Of a stretch of 40,683 bases of DNA, positions 27,223-34,785 are shown piece after piece. The DNA lies in NCBI GenBank assembly GCA_002878035.1, contig PNIU01000021.1, positions 1-40,683 of the forward strand. Direction: 5' to 3'. The DNA is from Sulfurihydrogenibium sp. (GTDB lineage: Bacteria > Aquificota > Aquificia > Aquificales > Hydrogenothermaceae). Below the pieces are notes generated by a model, which saw only the letters and a program-made list of their open reading frames with translations, ran no database searches and was not told where the DNA came from. The position numbers were made by a program, and so were the translations under genes. Positions within the stretch are counted from its first letter, which is position 1, and each line of letters begins with the position of its first letter.

Positions 27223-28524
27223 CTATTTTTTCTCCGGAAGTAGCCTTACTTCCGTGTAGTTGTTATCTTTTAATGTTTTTAAATAGTTTTCAATATCCTC
27301 TTTTTTAACTTTCTTTATTCTTTCGATAAAGTTTAAATCATACTTTATATCACCTGTTACTGTAACTGCGTATCCGGCAGATTCTGCGTCGTTATCAACT
27401 TCTTCCCTTGCAAAAACTTCTCTGTTTATTATCCTTTTTTTAGCATTCTCAACAACTTCCTTAGGTATGCCGTTTTCCTGATACTGTTTTATAATTTCGA
27501 ATATTCTTTTTTTAGCATCTTCAACTTTTTCTGGCTCTGTGACAAAGTATATTAAAAACTGACTTGTTCCAACGTGAGCCATGTATCCACCGTATATAGA
27601 CTGAACGTATCCTTTTTCTTTTAACTCTTGATACATAACGGAGCTTTTTCCGTTAAAGAGTATCTCTTCTAAAACGTTTAAGGCTGTAGCTTTTTTATCT
27701 CTTATTGACGGTGCCTGCCAGCCTATAGCTACGTAAGCTCTTGTTATCTGCGGTTTGTATATATCCTCTCTTCTGACTTCGGTTTGAGGGTCTTCAAGTT
27801 CTACTTTAGGGGGTTTGTAGTACTTACCTTTTACAGTTCCAAACGTGTTTTCTATCTCTTTTAAAACTTCATCTGTTTTTACGTTTCCTACAACTACAAC
27901 GGTTGTGTTGGAAGGTGTATAATGGGAATAAAAGTAGTCTCTAACAAGCTCCGGTGTGTAGTTTTCTATCGTTTCTCTGTATCCGATAACTGGATGTTTG
28001 TAGTTAGTTTTTTTGTAAGCTAACTTGTAGTAAGTATCCCAGAGATAGTTTTTAGGGTTATCTAAATGTCTGTTTAACTCTTCAAGGACGATGGGTTTTT
28101 CTTTTGCTACCATTTCATCTGACAAAGATGGCTGAGTGGTCATATAATACAGATACTTTAACGCATCTTTCCAGAACATATCGCCAATTTCTATATGGTA
28201 GTATGTAAAGTCAAAGCTTGTGGCAGCGTTGATGCTACCACCTTTCTTTTCCACTTCAAACTCTATTTCTCCGGGCTTTGTATACTTTGTACCATTAAAC
28301 AACATATGCTCTAAAAAGTGGGATAGTCCTCGCTCTTTGTCGTTTTCATAGATTGAACCTACACCAAACCAAACTTGCACGGCTACGGCTTGGGTATCTT
28401 TCCTTTCTTTGATTATTACAGATACACCGTTTTTGAGTTTTTTTAACGTAATGTTTTCTTTACTTTCTGCCGTAGATAACATTCCCAGCATAACAACTCC
28501 TATTATCAGTAATTTTTTAAACAT
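27223..28524 (-). CDS. Exported M16-family zinc metallopeptidase
   Basis: A 433-aa peptidase related to mitochondrial processing peptidase beta and PqqL-type enzymes. The inverted zinc motif HXXEH is H69-F-L-E72-H73, and the third ligand is E149 in VLEELNRHLDNP. A signal peptide (about 1-21, KKLLIIGVVMLGMLSTAES) suggests a periplasmic location. The family works as clamshells of two similar halves, and this chain covers both (about 25-225 and 226-433). Its start overlaps the Tim44-like gene by 8 bases. The last codon is one base from tRNA-Arg. Confidence 0.93.
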   Translation of the reverse strand: MFKKLLIIGVVMLGMLSTAESKENITLKKLKNGVSVIIKERKDTQAVAVQVWFGVGSIYENDKERGLSHFLEHMLFNGTKYTKPGEIEFEVEKKGGSINAATSFDFTYYHIEIGDMFWKDALKYLYYMTTQPSLSDEMVAKEKPIVLEELNRHLDNPKNYLWDTYYKLAYKKTNYKHPVIGYRETIENYTPELVRDYFYSHYTPSNTTVVVVGNVKTDEVLKEIENTFGTVKGKYYKPPKVELEDPQTEVRREDIYKPQITRAYVAIGWQAPSIRDKKATALNVLEEILFNGKSSVMYQELKEKGYVQSIYGGYMAHVGTSQFLIYFVTEPEKVEDAKKRIFEIIKQYQENGIPKEVVENAKKRIINREVFAREEVDNDAESAGYAVTVTGDIKYDLNFIERIKKVKKEDIENYLKTLKDNNYTEVRLLPEKK

Positions 28525-29386
28525 CTTCTACCTGCCTGATATCGTCTAACTTCCAGTTTAAAGCCTTACCTACAAAAGCCCAGTACTCTTTAAATCTAAC
28601 TGGGTTGTTTTTATCACCTTCTACAACGTTACCGTATCTATCTACAGTGTAATCTTTAGCTTCGGCTTCTATCTCCACTATAACAACCTTGTTATCACCT
28701 TCCTCTTCAACGTGGACTACTTGGGCGTCCAATATCTTAACATCTTCGACTATGTTTCTTAGACCTTTTGCTTTTAAATCTTGAAGTTGAGAGTTTAGAT
28801 AAACGTACATTCTATCTGTTAAGAAGTTTTTAACGGAGTCTAAATTTCCTTCACTCCAAGCTCTTTGTATATCAACAAAAGCATTTTTAGCTAAGTTTAA
28901 AATCAACTCTTCGTTTATGTATGGTCCTACCGACATTGTATCTGCTGCATACATCGGTTCTGATACAGTGTTGGCATTAGTTGCGTAAGCTGGCTGTTCT
29001 TCTTTCTTCTTTGCAAGCATTCTAAGTATAAAGTAGATAATACCTATAATAAGAAGTATTTCCAACAAACCCGGCATTCCAAAATGTAATCCATGACCTA
29101 AAAGTAAAGATATCAATGCTCCAAATATTAAACCTCCAACAAGCCATTTGAATATTGGACTTGAAAAGAAAGATGGTTTCGCCTGAGGTTGGTATCCCGG
29201 TTGATTTTGAACTTGTTTTTGCTGTTGGTAAGGAGAAGGCTGAGATGGGTTTTTGTTAACTCTATTAAAGTCTTGACTTTTGTAAGACCTAAAGCCAGAT
29301 GAAGAACCTTTACCAGCTCTTGCAAAAGAGTCGTTTACTAAAAATATAACTGCCAACGTAATCAACATAACGATAAACTTCTTCAT
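28517..29386 (-). CDS. Tim44-like domain membrane protein
   Basis: A 289-aa protein with a signal-like N-terminus (1-22), a low-complexity Ser/Gln/Pro linker (about 24-75), two hydrophobic segments (about 80-97 and 107-123) and a C-terminal Tim44-like domain (about 160-286). That domain shows FVDIQRAWSEGNLDSVKNFLTDRMY and ends with KEYWAFVGKALNWKLDDIRQ. Bacterial Tim44-like proteins occur in diverse phyla; an alphaproteobacterial one acts in inner-membrane complex assembly, but most are unstudied. The overlap with the M16 peptidase gene points to a shared envelope function. It is the first gene of the transcript from the promoter at 29418-29446. Confidence 0.85.
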   Translation of the reverse strand: MKKFIVMLITLAVIFLVNDSFARAGKGSSSGFRSYKSQDFNRVNKNPSQPSPYQQQKQVQNQPGYQPQAKPSFFSSPIFKWLVGGLIFGALISLLLGHGLHFGMPGLLEILLIIGIIYFILRMLAKKKEEQPAYATNANTVSEPMYAADTMSVGPYINEELILNLAKNAFVDIQRAWSEGNLDSVKNFLTDRMYVYLNSQLQDLKAKGLRNIVEDVKILDAQVVHVEEEGDNKVVIVEIEAEAKDYTVDRYGNVVEGDKNNPVRFKEYWAFVGKALNWKLDDIRQVEDV

Positions 29387-29417
29387 TTTTCCACCTCAAA
29401 ATCTAAGATTTAAAGAT

Positions 29418-29446
29418 ATTATATAGACAACTTTGATTTATATCAA
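29418..29446 (-). promoter_or_regulatory. Promoter of the Tim44-like/M16 operon
   Basis: On the minus strand TTGATA (29446-29441), exactly 17 bases, TATAAT (29423-29418). Transcription would start near 29411, about 25 bases before the ATG. The -35 box is part of an FNR-type palindrome. Confidence 0.75.
29433..29446. promoter_or_regulatory. Perfect FNR/CRP-family box over the -35 element
   Basis: TTGATTTATATCAA is an exact match to the FNR consensus TTGAT-N4-ATCAA. It covers the -35 element of the Tim44-like gene promoter, centred about 28 bases before the predicted start. At that place a bound regulator would more likely repress than activate. It is the only exact FNR match I noticed in the window. 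Confidence 0.55.
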
Positions 29447-29453
29447 CTGTGCT

Positions 29454-29484
29454 AAAAAAAAGAAAACCTGCCTTAACGGCAGGT
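29454..29484 (-). terminator. Intrinsic terminator of the bc complex operon
   Basis: On the minus strand ACCTGCC, loop GTTAA, GGCAGGT (29484-29466), followed by a T-rich run to 29454. The 7-bp perfect stem lies about 30 bases after the cytochrome c stop codon. Confidence 0.9.
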
Positions 29485-29514
29485 AGGAGATTTAGGAGGT
29501 AAGCTAAGAAACTA

Positions 29515-30351
29515 TTAATGGATATTTTTCCAGATTTTCTTCTTCCAAGCAAAAGTTAGACCAACCATAACCACAAGGTAACCAATAACCCACATTCCAA
29601 GTTTGTTCCTTTGTTCTCTGTGAGGGTCTGCTATCTGGTCTAAGTAAGCTACTACTTTCTCGGTAGACTCTTTAGTTAAACCAAGCCTTGGCATAGAAGT
29701 GCCCGGTAATCCATTCTGAGGGTTGTTTATGAAAGTTTCTAAGTATTCAAGTTCTTTAGCCTTTCCCATAACTGAAAGGTCTGGAGGAACTTTACCAAGG
29801 TAGGCTTTTAGATTTTCAGCAGGTGTTTCTGCGTATATTTTTTGATACTTTATACTGTGACATCTTCCACAAGCTTCGATTGTAATCTCTTTACCATCTA
29901 AGTTTTTCTTAGCAACGGAAGATAGGTAAGCGATTATGTGTCCAACATCTTCATCGGAAAGCTGAGCCATAGGTGGCATAGCAAACTTTGGATTTTCAGT
30001 AGCCTGCTGAGGGTTTTTTATAAATGCAGCCAAAAACTTATGGTCTAAGATTGCTGCTATGTTAGACAAATCTGGAGGAACAACGTTAAAAGAAGCGATA
30101 GCTGCATTTTTATCCATTCCGGGATTTATTCCATCATTTTTTAAGCCGTGGCAGGAAGCACAGTTTGCAACGAAAAGCTCCTTACCTTTCGCAGGGTCAC
30201 CTGTAGTAGCAGCCGTTGTCTTTAAATCAGAGTAGTTATAATCAGGTTTTTTCACTTCCCCATGCATAACAGAGTGAGCGTAAGGTTCTATTCCCCAGTA
30301 ACCTACCAAAACTACAACCACTAAAATAAGCAGTATTTTTAATTCTTTCAT
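29515..30351 (-). CDS. Di-heme cytochrome c subunit of the cytochrome bc complex
   Basis: A 278-aa membrane-anchored cytochrome with two haem c sites: C64-A-S-C67-H68 and C161-G-R-C164-H165. Methionine ligands are likely in the MPPM and MPRLG stretches. An N-terminal signal anchor lies at about 5-20 and a C-terminal span at about 253-273. Tandem cytochrome c domains in place of cytochrome c1 are known for Aquificota and epsilonproteobacterial bc complexes. It passes electrons from the Rieske centre to soluble cytochrome c or oxidase. The gene follows cytochrome b by 2 bases and ends the operon. Confidence 0.93.
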   Translation of the reverse strand: MKELKILLILVVVVLVGYWGIEPYAHSVMHGEVKKPDYNYSDLKTTAATTGDPAKGKELFVANCASCHGLKNDGINPGMDKNAAIASFNVVPPDLSNIAAILDHKFLAAFIKNPQQATENPKFAMPPMAQLSDEDVGHIIAYLSSVAKKNLDGKEITIEACGRCHSIKYQKIYAETPAENLKAYLGKVPPDLSVMGKAKELEYLETFINNPQNGLPGTSMPRLGLTKESTEKVVAYLDQIADPHREQRNKLGMWVIGYLVVMVGLTFAWKKKIWKNIH

Positions 30352-30353
30352 GT

Positions 30354-31538
30354 TTACCTACCTCCTTCAAGCTTCTTCTTTTCTATTCTGGAAATGATAG
30401 GAAGTGCAAAGAAGAAGGCAAAGTAGACCAAGCTTCCTGCAAATCCAAGCCATGCGTAAAGTCCAGTAGGAGGTAGTTTACCAAGGATTGTCAAGAAAAC
30501 AAAGTCAGCAACAAATATGAAGAATAAAATTTTGTATAAAGGTCTGTGGTTTCCACTTTTTATAGGTGAAGTGTCAAGCCAAGGTAAGAATGCCGCTATA
30601 AACATGCTAAGAACAAATGCAATCAATCCAAGGTTTTGGCTGAAGAAGAATCCCCTTAAAACTTCATAGAAAGCAAGGAAGTACCACTCAGGATATATGT
30701 GTGTAGGTGTTTGTAAGTAGTCAGCAGGTGTAAAGTTTATTGGGTCCATCGCAAACTTGTATTGATAAAACACTAAATAGAAGAAAAAGATTAAGAATAC
30801 AGATATTACGAAAAACTCCTTTGCCATAAACACTGGCCAGAAAGGTATTCCTTTACCGTGTTTTTTCTCTTCTTTGGTAAGTTCTATACCGTCTTCGTTG
30901 TTAGAACCAACTATTCTTACAGCGTAAAGGTGTATAGCTGTAAACACAATAAGAAGGAGAGGTAAGAATACTACGTGTAAAGCAAAGAATCTTGTCAAGG
31001 TTGCATCTTCTACGATGTAGTTACCCCTTATCCAGACTACCAAATCAGGCCCTATGAAAGGTATTTTTTCAAACAATGTTGTTATAGTTTGAGCAGCCCA
31101 GTAAGACATCTGACCCCAAGGTAAAAGGTATCCTGTGAAAGCAGTAGCAGCCATTAAAACAAAAAGTATATAACCAGTTATCCAAACGATTTCCCTTGGA
31201 GCTTTGAAAGAGCCGTAGTATATTCCCCTTGCCATATGAACGTAAAGAACTAAGAACATTATAGACGCAGCTACTGCATGAGTATGTCTAAACAGCCATC
31301 CGTATTCTACATCCATCATTATTGTTTTGTTAACACTATCAAACGCAAGGTGAGAATCAGGTTTGTAATACATTAGAAGAAAAATTCCACTAACCACGAG
31401 AATAGCAAAAACTACCATTATAAGGACGCCAAAACTCCAGAGGAAGTTGATGTTTTTAGGAACGTAATACTCTGTAAGCATAACTTTAATAAGTTGCCTT
31501 ACGGCAAGTCTTTCATCAAGCCAGTCCATAAACTTCAT
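30354..31538 (-). CDS. petB: Cytochrome b subunit of the cytochrome bc complex
   Basis: A 394-aa, eight-helix quinol-oxidising subunit. Haem ligands are H87 and H101 in helix B (RHTHAVAASIMFLVLYVHMARG) and H188 and H203 in helix D (LHVVFLPLLLIVFTAIHLYAV). The Qo-site PEWY motif is present (YPEWYFLAFYEVLRG). Spacing is 14 in helix B but 15 in helix D, the b6-type value rather than the mitochondrial 14. The chain is full length, not split like b6f. It lies 12 bases after the Rieske gene and just before cytochrome c. Confidence 0.97.
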   Translation of the reverse strand: MKFMDWLDERLAVRQLIKVMLTEYYVPKNINFLWSFGVLIMVVFAILVVSGIFLLMYYKPDSHLAFDSVNKTIMMDVEYGWLFRHTHAVAASIMFLVLYVHMARGIYYGSFKAPREIVWITGYILFVLMAATAFTGYLLPWGQMSYWAAQTITTLFEKIPFIGPDLVVWIRGNYIVEDATLTRFFALHVVFLPLLLIVFTAIHLYAVRIVGSNNEDGIELTKEEKKHGKGIPFWPVFMAKEFFVISVFLIFFFYLVFYQYKFAMDPINFTPADYLQTPTHIYPEWYFLAFYEVLRGFFFSQNLGLIAFVLSMFIAAFLPWLDTSPIKSGNHRPLYKILFFIFVADFVFLTILGKLPPTGLYAWLGFAGSLVYFAFFFALPIISRIEKKKLEGGR

Positions 31539-31550
31539 ACCAAACCTCCT

Positions 31551-32057
31551 TTATACTGTTAGTCCTTTTTCTTTCATTTGTTTATACTCAGGTCCTTCCT
31601 CTCCCAAGACTATTGTGTTTCCTTCCAACTTAAACGGTGGAACATCTAAAGGTCTTGGTGGTGGTCCAAATATGTTTTTACCGCATGCATCGTACTCTCC
31701 ACCGTGGCAAGGGCAATGCCATATTTTCTTATCAGGTTCCCAGTTTGGAATGCAACCAAGATGTGTGCATATTCCAAGGACTACAGTATAATCCCCCTTT
31801 ACAGACCTACCATCACATTTTGCCATATCTGGAGTCCTTCTTAGAACGAAAACTGGTTTTCCCCTCCAAGATACTACCTTTATTTGACCTGGCTCTACTG
31901 AAGACAGGTCAAAAGTTACAGTAGCTTGTGCCTTTACTTCTGGTAGTGGCTCCCAAGTTTTGTACATTGCATACAGCACACTACCAACTCCTACTGCAGC
32001 CCAAGCTCCCATGGCATACAGAAGGAAATCTCTACGGGACACTTTTTCATCAGCCAT
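31551..32057 (-). CDS. petA: Rieske iron-sulfur subunit of the cytochrome bc complex
   Basis: A 168-aa protein with an N-terminal anchor (about 11-31) and twin-arginine motif SRRDFL (7-12), so Tat export is likely. Cluster ligands are C97 and H99 (CTHLGC) with C115 and H118 (CPCHG); C102 and C117 can form the disulfide. GPPPRPL (131-137) is the usual proline loop. The frame is open upstream to 32216, but that extension is Phe/Lys-rich and lacks a ribosome-binding site. The ATG at 32057 has TGGAGG 7 bases upstream and puts the Tat signal at the N-terminus. First gene of the bc operon. Confidence 0.96.
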   Translation of the reverse strand: MADEKVSRRDFLLYAMGAWAAVGVGSVLYAMYKTWEPLPEVKAQATVTFDLSSVEPGQIKVVSWRGKPVFVLRRTPDMAKCDGRSVKGDYTVVLGICTHLGCIPNWEPDKKIWHCPCHGGEYDACGKNIFGPPPRPLDVPPFKLEGNTIVLGEEGPEYKQMKEKGLTV

Positions 32058-32200
32058 AACTTTACCTCCACTAATAAAGTATTGATGATAAATATCATAA
32101 TCCTTTTTGCTTGGTTTGTAAATATTAACTAAACTGAAAAACTTAAAATCAAACACTAAAAATTTAAAATCATAAGTAAAAATTTTGCAACTAAATGGAT

Positions 32201-32243
32201 GTGACAAAAATATCATATCTGCAATATGATATCATATTACACA
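32201..32243. promoter_or_regulatory. Palindrome-rich regulatory region between petA and hemW
   Basis: ATATCATAT (32210-32218) and ATATGATAT (32224-32232) form a perfect 9-bp inverted repeat around CTGCA. The second arm is also the left part of a perfect 16-bp palindrome, AATATGATATCATATT (32223-32238). TGTG (32200-32203) and CACA (32240-32243) flank the set nearly symmetrically. A possible hemW promoter lies inside: GTGACA (32201-32206), 18 bases, TATGAT (32225-32230). A regulator bound here would cover the hemW -10 box. Confidence 0.55.
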
Positions 32244-32272
32244 TAGTAAAATCTACATCTTAGAGTGTAAAT

Positions 32273-33370
32273 TTGATAAAAGGTCTGTACGTTCATATAC
32301 CTTTTTGTAATATTAAATGTCCTTACTGTGATTTTACATCATTTGTTTGGCAGGAAAACAGTTTAAAAGAAAGGTATATAGAAAATCTAAAGAAAGAACT
32401 TAAATTTTACAGCGATTTAGACTTTAACTTAGAAACGATATACTTTGGCGGTGGAACGCCATCAGTATTAGAGCCAAAACTTTTAACAAACTTCATAGAA
32501 TACATAAAAAGAAACATAAAAACCAGTAGCACCCTTGAGATTACAGTTGAAGTAAATCCAAAAACTTATAGATACGAAGACTTTAAATTGCTAAAAGAGT
32601 CAGGAGTAAATAGAATAAGCTTAGGCAACCAGTCATTTTTAGAGAAAAATCTAATTTCGTTGGGAAGGGACCACAAACCACAGGATACGATAAAAAGTGT
32701 AGAAGACTGCCTAAAGGCAGGTATAGAAAACATAAACTTAGATTTAATATACGGTATTCAAGGACAGACTTTAGAGGATTTAGAAAAGGATTTAGAGATT
32801 TACACATCTTTACCAATTACACACGTATCGGCATACCTACTTACAGCTTACGAAGACACGCCCCTTGGAGTTCTTGTAAAAAACGGAAGTTATAACCTTC
32901 CAGATGAAGATACAACTTTGAAGATGTTTGAGCTTATAGATGAGTATTTAGAAAGTAAAGGTTTTTATAGGTATGAACTTTCAAACTGGTCTAAGAAAAA
33001 CTACGAATGCAAACACAACATATTTTACTGGACTGATGTTGAATTTTTAGGTTTAGGAGTTTCTGCTTGGTCTTACGTAGAGAATTTACGGTTTGGCAAC
33101 ACAAAAAACATAAACGAATACATGGAATTAGTTGAGAAAGGTATAAAACCTGTAAAATTTACAGAAAAGTTAGATGAAAATAAAAAAAGGGAAGAAAAAA
33201 TATTTCTATCTTTAAGGTTAAGGTCTGGACTTGATTTAGAATTTGTAAAGGAAAGAGACATATTAGAAGAACTGGTTAAGGAAGGTTATGGCTTTATTGA
33301 AAATGGAAAGTTTGTTTTACTTCCAAAAGGTTTAATGGTTATAAACGAGATTGCAGTTAGGTTATTTTGA
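32273..33370 (+). CDS. hemW: HemW-like radical SAM protein (coproporphyrinogen oxidase-related)
   Basis: A 365-aa radical SAM protein. The cluster motif C12-x3-C16-x2-C19 (CNIKCPYCD) and GGGTPS (59-64) are at the N-terminus. The length, and the lack of the extra Cys and N-terminal extension of HemN, favour HemW, a haem chaperone thought to hand haem to respiratory enzymes, over true coproporphyrinogen dehydrogenase. Annotation of this group is often mixed up. The start is TTG at 32273, with only a weak upstream GAG; no ATG lies close enough to keep the first strand (KGLYVHIPFC). It is divergent from the bc operon, which fits a role in cytochrome maturation. Confidence 0.85.
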   Translation: MIKGLYVHIPFCNIKCPYCDFTSFVWQENSLKERYIENLKKELKFYSDLDFNLETIYFGGGTPSVLEPKLLTNFIEYIKRNIKTSSTLEITVEVNPKTYRYEDFKLLKESGVNRISLGNQSFLEKNLISLGRDHKPQDTIKSVEDCLKAGIENINLDLIYGIQGQTLEDLEKDLEIYTSLPITHVSAYLLTAYEDTPLGVLVKNGSYNLPDEDTTLKMFELIDEYLESKGFYRYELSNWSKKNYECKHNIFYWTDVEFLGLGVSAWSYVENLRFGNTKNINEYMELVEKGIKPVKFTEKLDENKKREEKIFLSLRLRSGLDLEFVKERDILEELVKEGYGFIENGKFVLLPKGLMVINEIAVRLF

Positions 33371-34153
33371 TAGTTCTCTGCTTCTTTCGGTGGCTTTTTC
33401 TACAGCAGATATAACAGCATCTCTAAACCCTTTCTTCTCAAGTTCGTGTAGTCCGTATATCGTCGTTCCAGAAGGAGATGTAACTTTATCTCTCATAACT
33501 GCTGGATGTTCTTGAGTTTCTTTAAGAAGCTTTGCAGAGCCTAAAACTGTTTGTATTGCTATCTTCAACGCATCTTTGTAGCTAAGTCCCATCTTTACAC
33601 CACCTTGAGCCAACGCATCAATAAAAGTAAAAACGTAAGCAGGACCACTACCAGACAATCCTGTAATAACATCTAACAACTCTTCTTTTACCTCTAAAAC
33701 TTCTCCCAAACTTTTAAGTAAATCTAAAATCTCTTGTTTTTTTTCTGTATCTTTCTCAAAAGAAACACCGATAACACCTTCACCAATTAAAGCTGGCGTA
33801 TTTGGCATAATTCTTACTAATAAAGGTTTATTAACTATACTTTTTATCTTTTCAATCTTTACACCTGCCAAAACAGAAACTAAAACCTGATTTTCCTTAA
33901 AACTATCCTTTACTGGTTTTAAAGTCTCTTCTAAATCTTTTGGCTTTACTACAAGAAAAACTATCTCAGAAAGGTTTACTAACTTTTTTATATCGGTTGC
34001 GGCGGTGTTGTAAGTTTCCATTATGTAATTTTGTCTCTCTTTGTTTATATCTGTAACTACTATATCTGTAGATTTTACACCGGCTTTTTCTATTAAACCT
34101 TTTACTATGGCTTCTCCCATGTTGCCACAACCAATAATTCCAACTTTAAACAT
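33362..34153 (-). CDS. proC: Pyrroline-5-carboxylate reductase
   Basis: A 263-aa NAD(P)H enzyme for the last step of proline synthesis. The N-terminal Rossmann motif is GIIGCGNMGEAI (6-17). The C-terminal domain shows the family signature DVITGLSGSGPAYVFTFIDALAQGGVKMGL (split around the active site) and DKVTSPSGTTIYGLHELE. The length is normal. The start overlaps the exonuclease gene by 8 bases, and the 3' end overlaps the convergent hemW by 9. Confidence 0.96.
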   Translation of the reverse strand: MFKVGIIGCGNMGEAIVKGLIEKAGVKSTDIVVTDINKERQNYIMETYNTAATDIKKLVNLSEIVFLVVKPKDLEETLKPVKDSFKENQVLVSVLAGVKIEKIKSIVNKPLLVRIMPNTPALIGEGVIGVSFEKDTEKKQEILDLLKSLGEVLEVKEELLDVITGLSGSGPAYVFTFIDALAQGGVKMGLSYKDALKIAIQTVLGSAKLLKETQEHPAVMRDKVTSPSGTTIYGLHELEKKGFRDAVISAVEKATERSRELSK

Positions 34154-34763
34154 ACCTTCTCCTTTTTGATGTCTGATTTAAATCTTTACCGTTAGACAGT
34201 CTTACCAAATCCATAACCTTGTTTATGTTAAACCTGTAGAGATACTCTATCATCTTTTTAAACAACTCAAAGGTTACCTCTGCGTCAGAAAGTGCCCTAT
34301 GTTTCTTGTGGTAAGGAATGTTAAAGTGGTAAGCCAGATTTACCAGAGATTTACTTGGTATATCAGGGAAAAGCCTTTTAGCTAAAGTTTGAGTACATAA
34401 AACTGGATTCTGTATCGTTTTACCAGTTAGTTGGTAAGATACGGCGTTTAAAAAAGATAAATCAAACTGAGCGTTATGGGCAACTATGATTGAATTTTCA
34501 GAAAACTCCAAAAACTGTGGAAAAACTTCCTTTATTGTGGGTTTATCAACTACAAGAGCGTTTGTTATACCTGTAAGTTTTGTTATGTTTGGCGGTATAA
34601 ATCCGATGGAAGGTTTTACAAGTGTATGGAATTTATCAACTACAACACCCCCTTCTACCTTTAAGGCTGCTATTTCGATAATTTCACTGTTAACAGGATT
34701 TAAACCAGTAGTTTCTAAGTCCAAAATCAAAAAGGTAGCCTCTTCAATAGTAAGGTTATACAT
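34146..34763 (-). CDS. DnaQ-like 3'-5' exonuclease (DEDDh family)
   Basis: A 205-aa exonuclease with all five DEDDh residues: D15 and E17 (LDLETTGLN), D101 (HNAQFDLSF), H155 and D160 (HRALSDAEVT). It could be the proofreading epsilon subunit of DNA polymerase III or a stand-alone repair nuclease. The short C-terminus (about 170-205, ending in RRRYV) lacks an obvious polymerase-alpha binding tail. It sits between mfd and proC, and the link to mfd hints at DNA repair. Some relatives are fused to UvrC-like or helicase domains; no fusion is seen here. Confidence 0.88.
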   Translation of the reverse strand: MYNLTIEEATFLILDLETTGLNPVNSEIIEIAALKVEGGVVVDKFHTLVKPSIGFIPPNITKLTGITNALVVDKPTIKEVFPQFLEFSENSIIVAHNAQFDLSFLNAVSYQLTGKTIQNPVLCTQTLAKRLFPDIPSKSLVNLAYHFNIPYHKKHRALSDAEVTFELFKKMIEYLYRFNINKVMDLVRLSNGKDLNQTSKRRRYV

Positions 34764-34785
34764 TTTTTATCCTTTAAATTTTGTC

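Noticed and set aside
32058-32216. N-terminal extension of the Rieske protein
   Set aside because: No ribosome-binding site, unusual Phe/Lys-rich composition, and it would bury the twin-arginine signal; the ATG at 32057 has a strong site.
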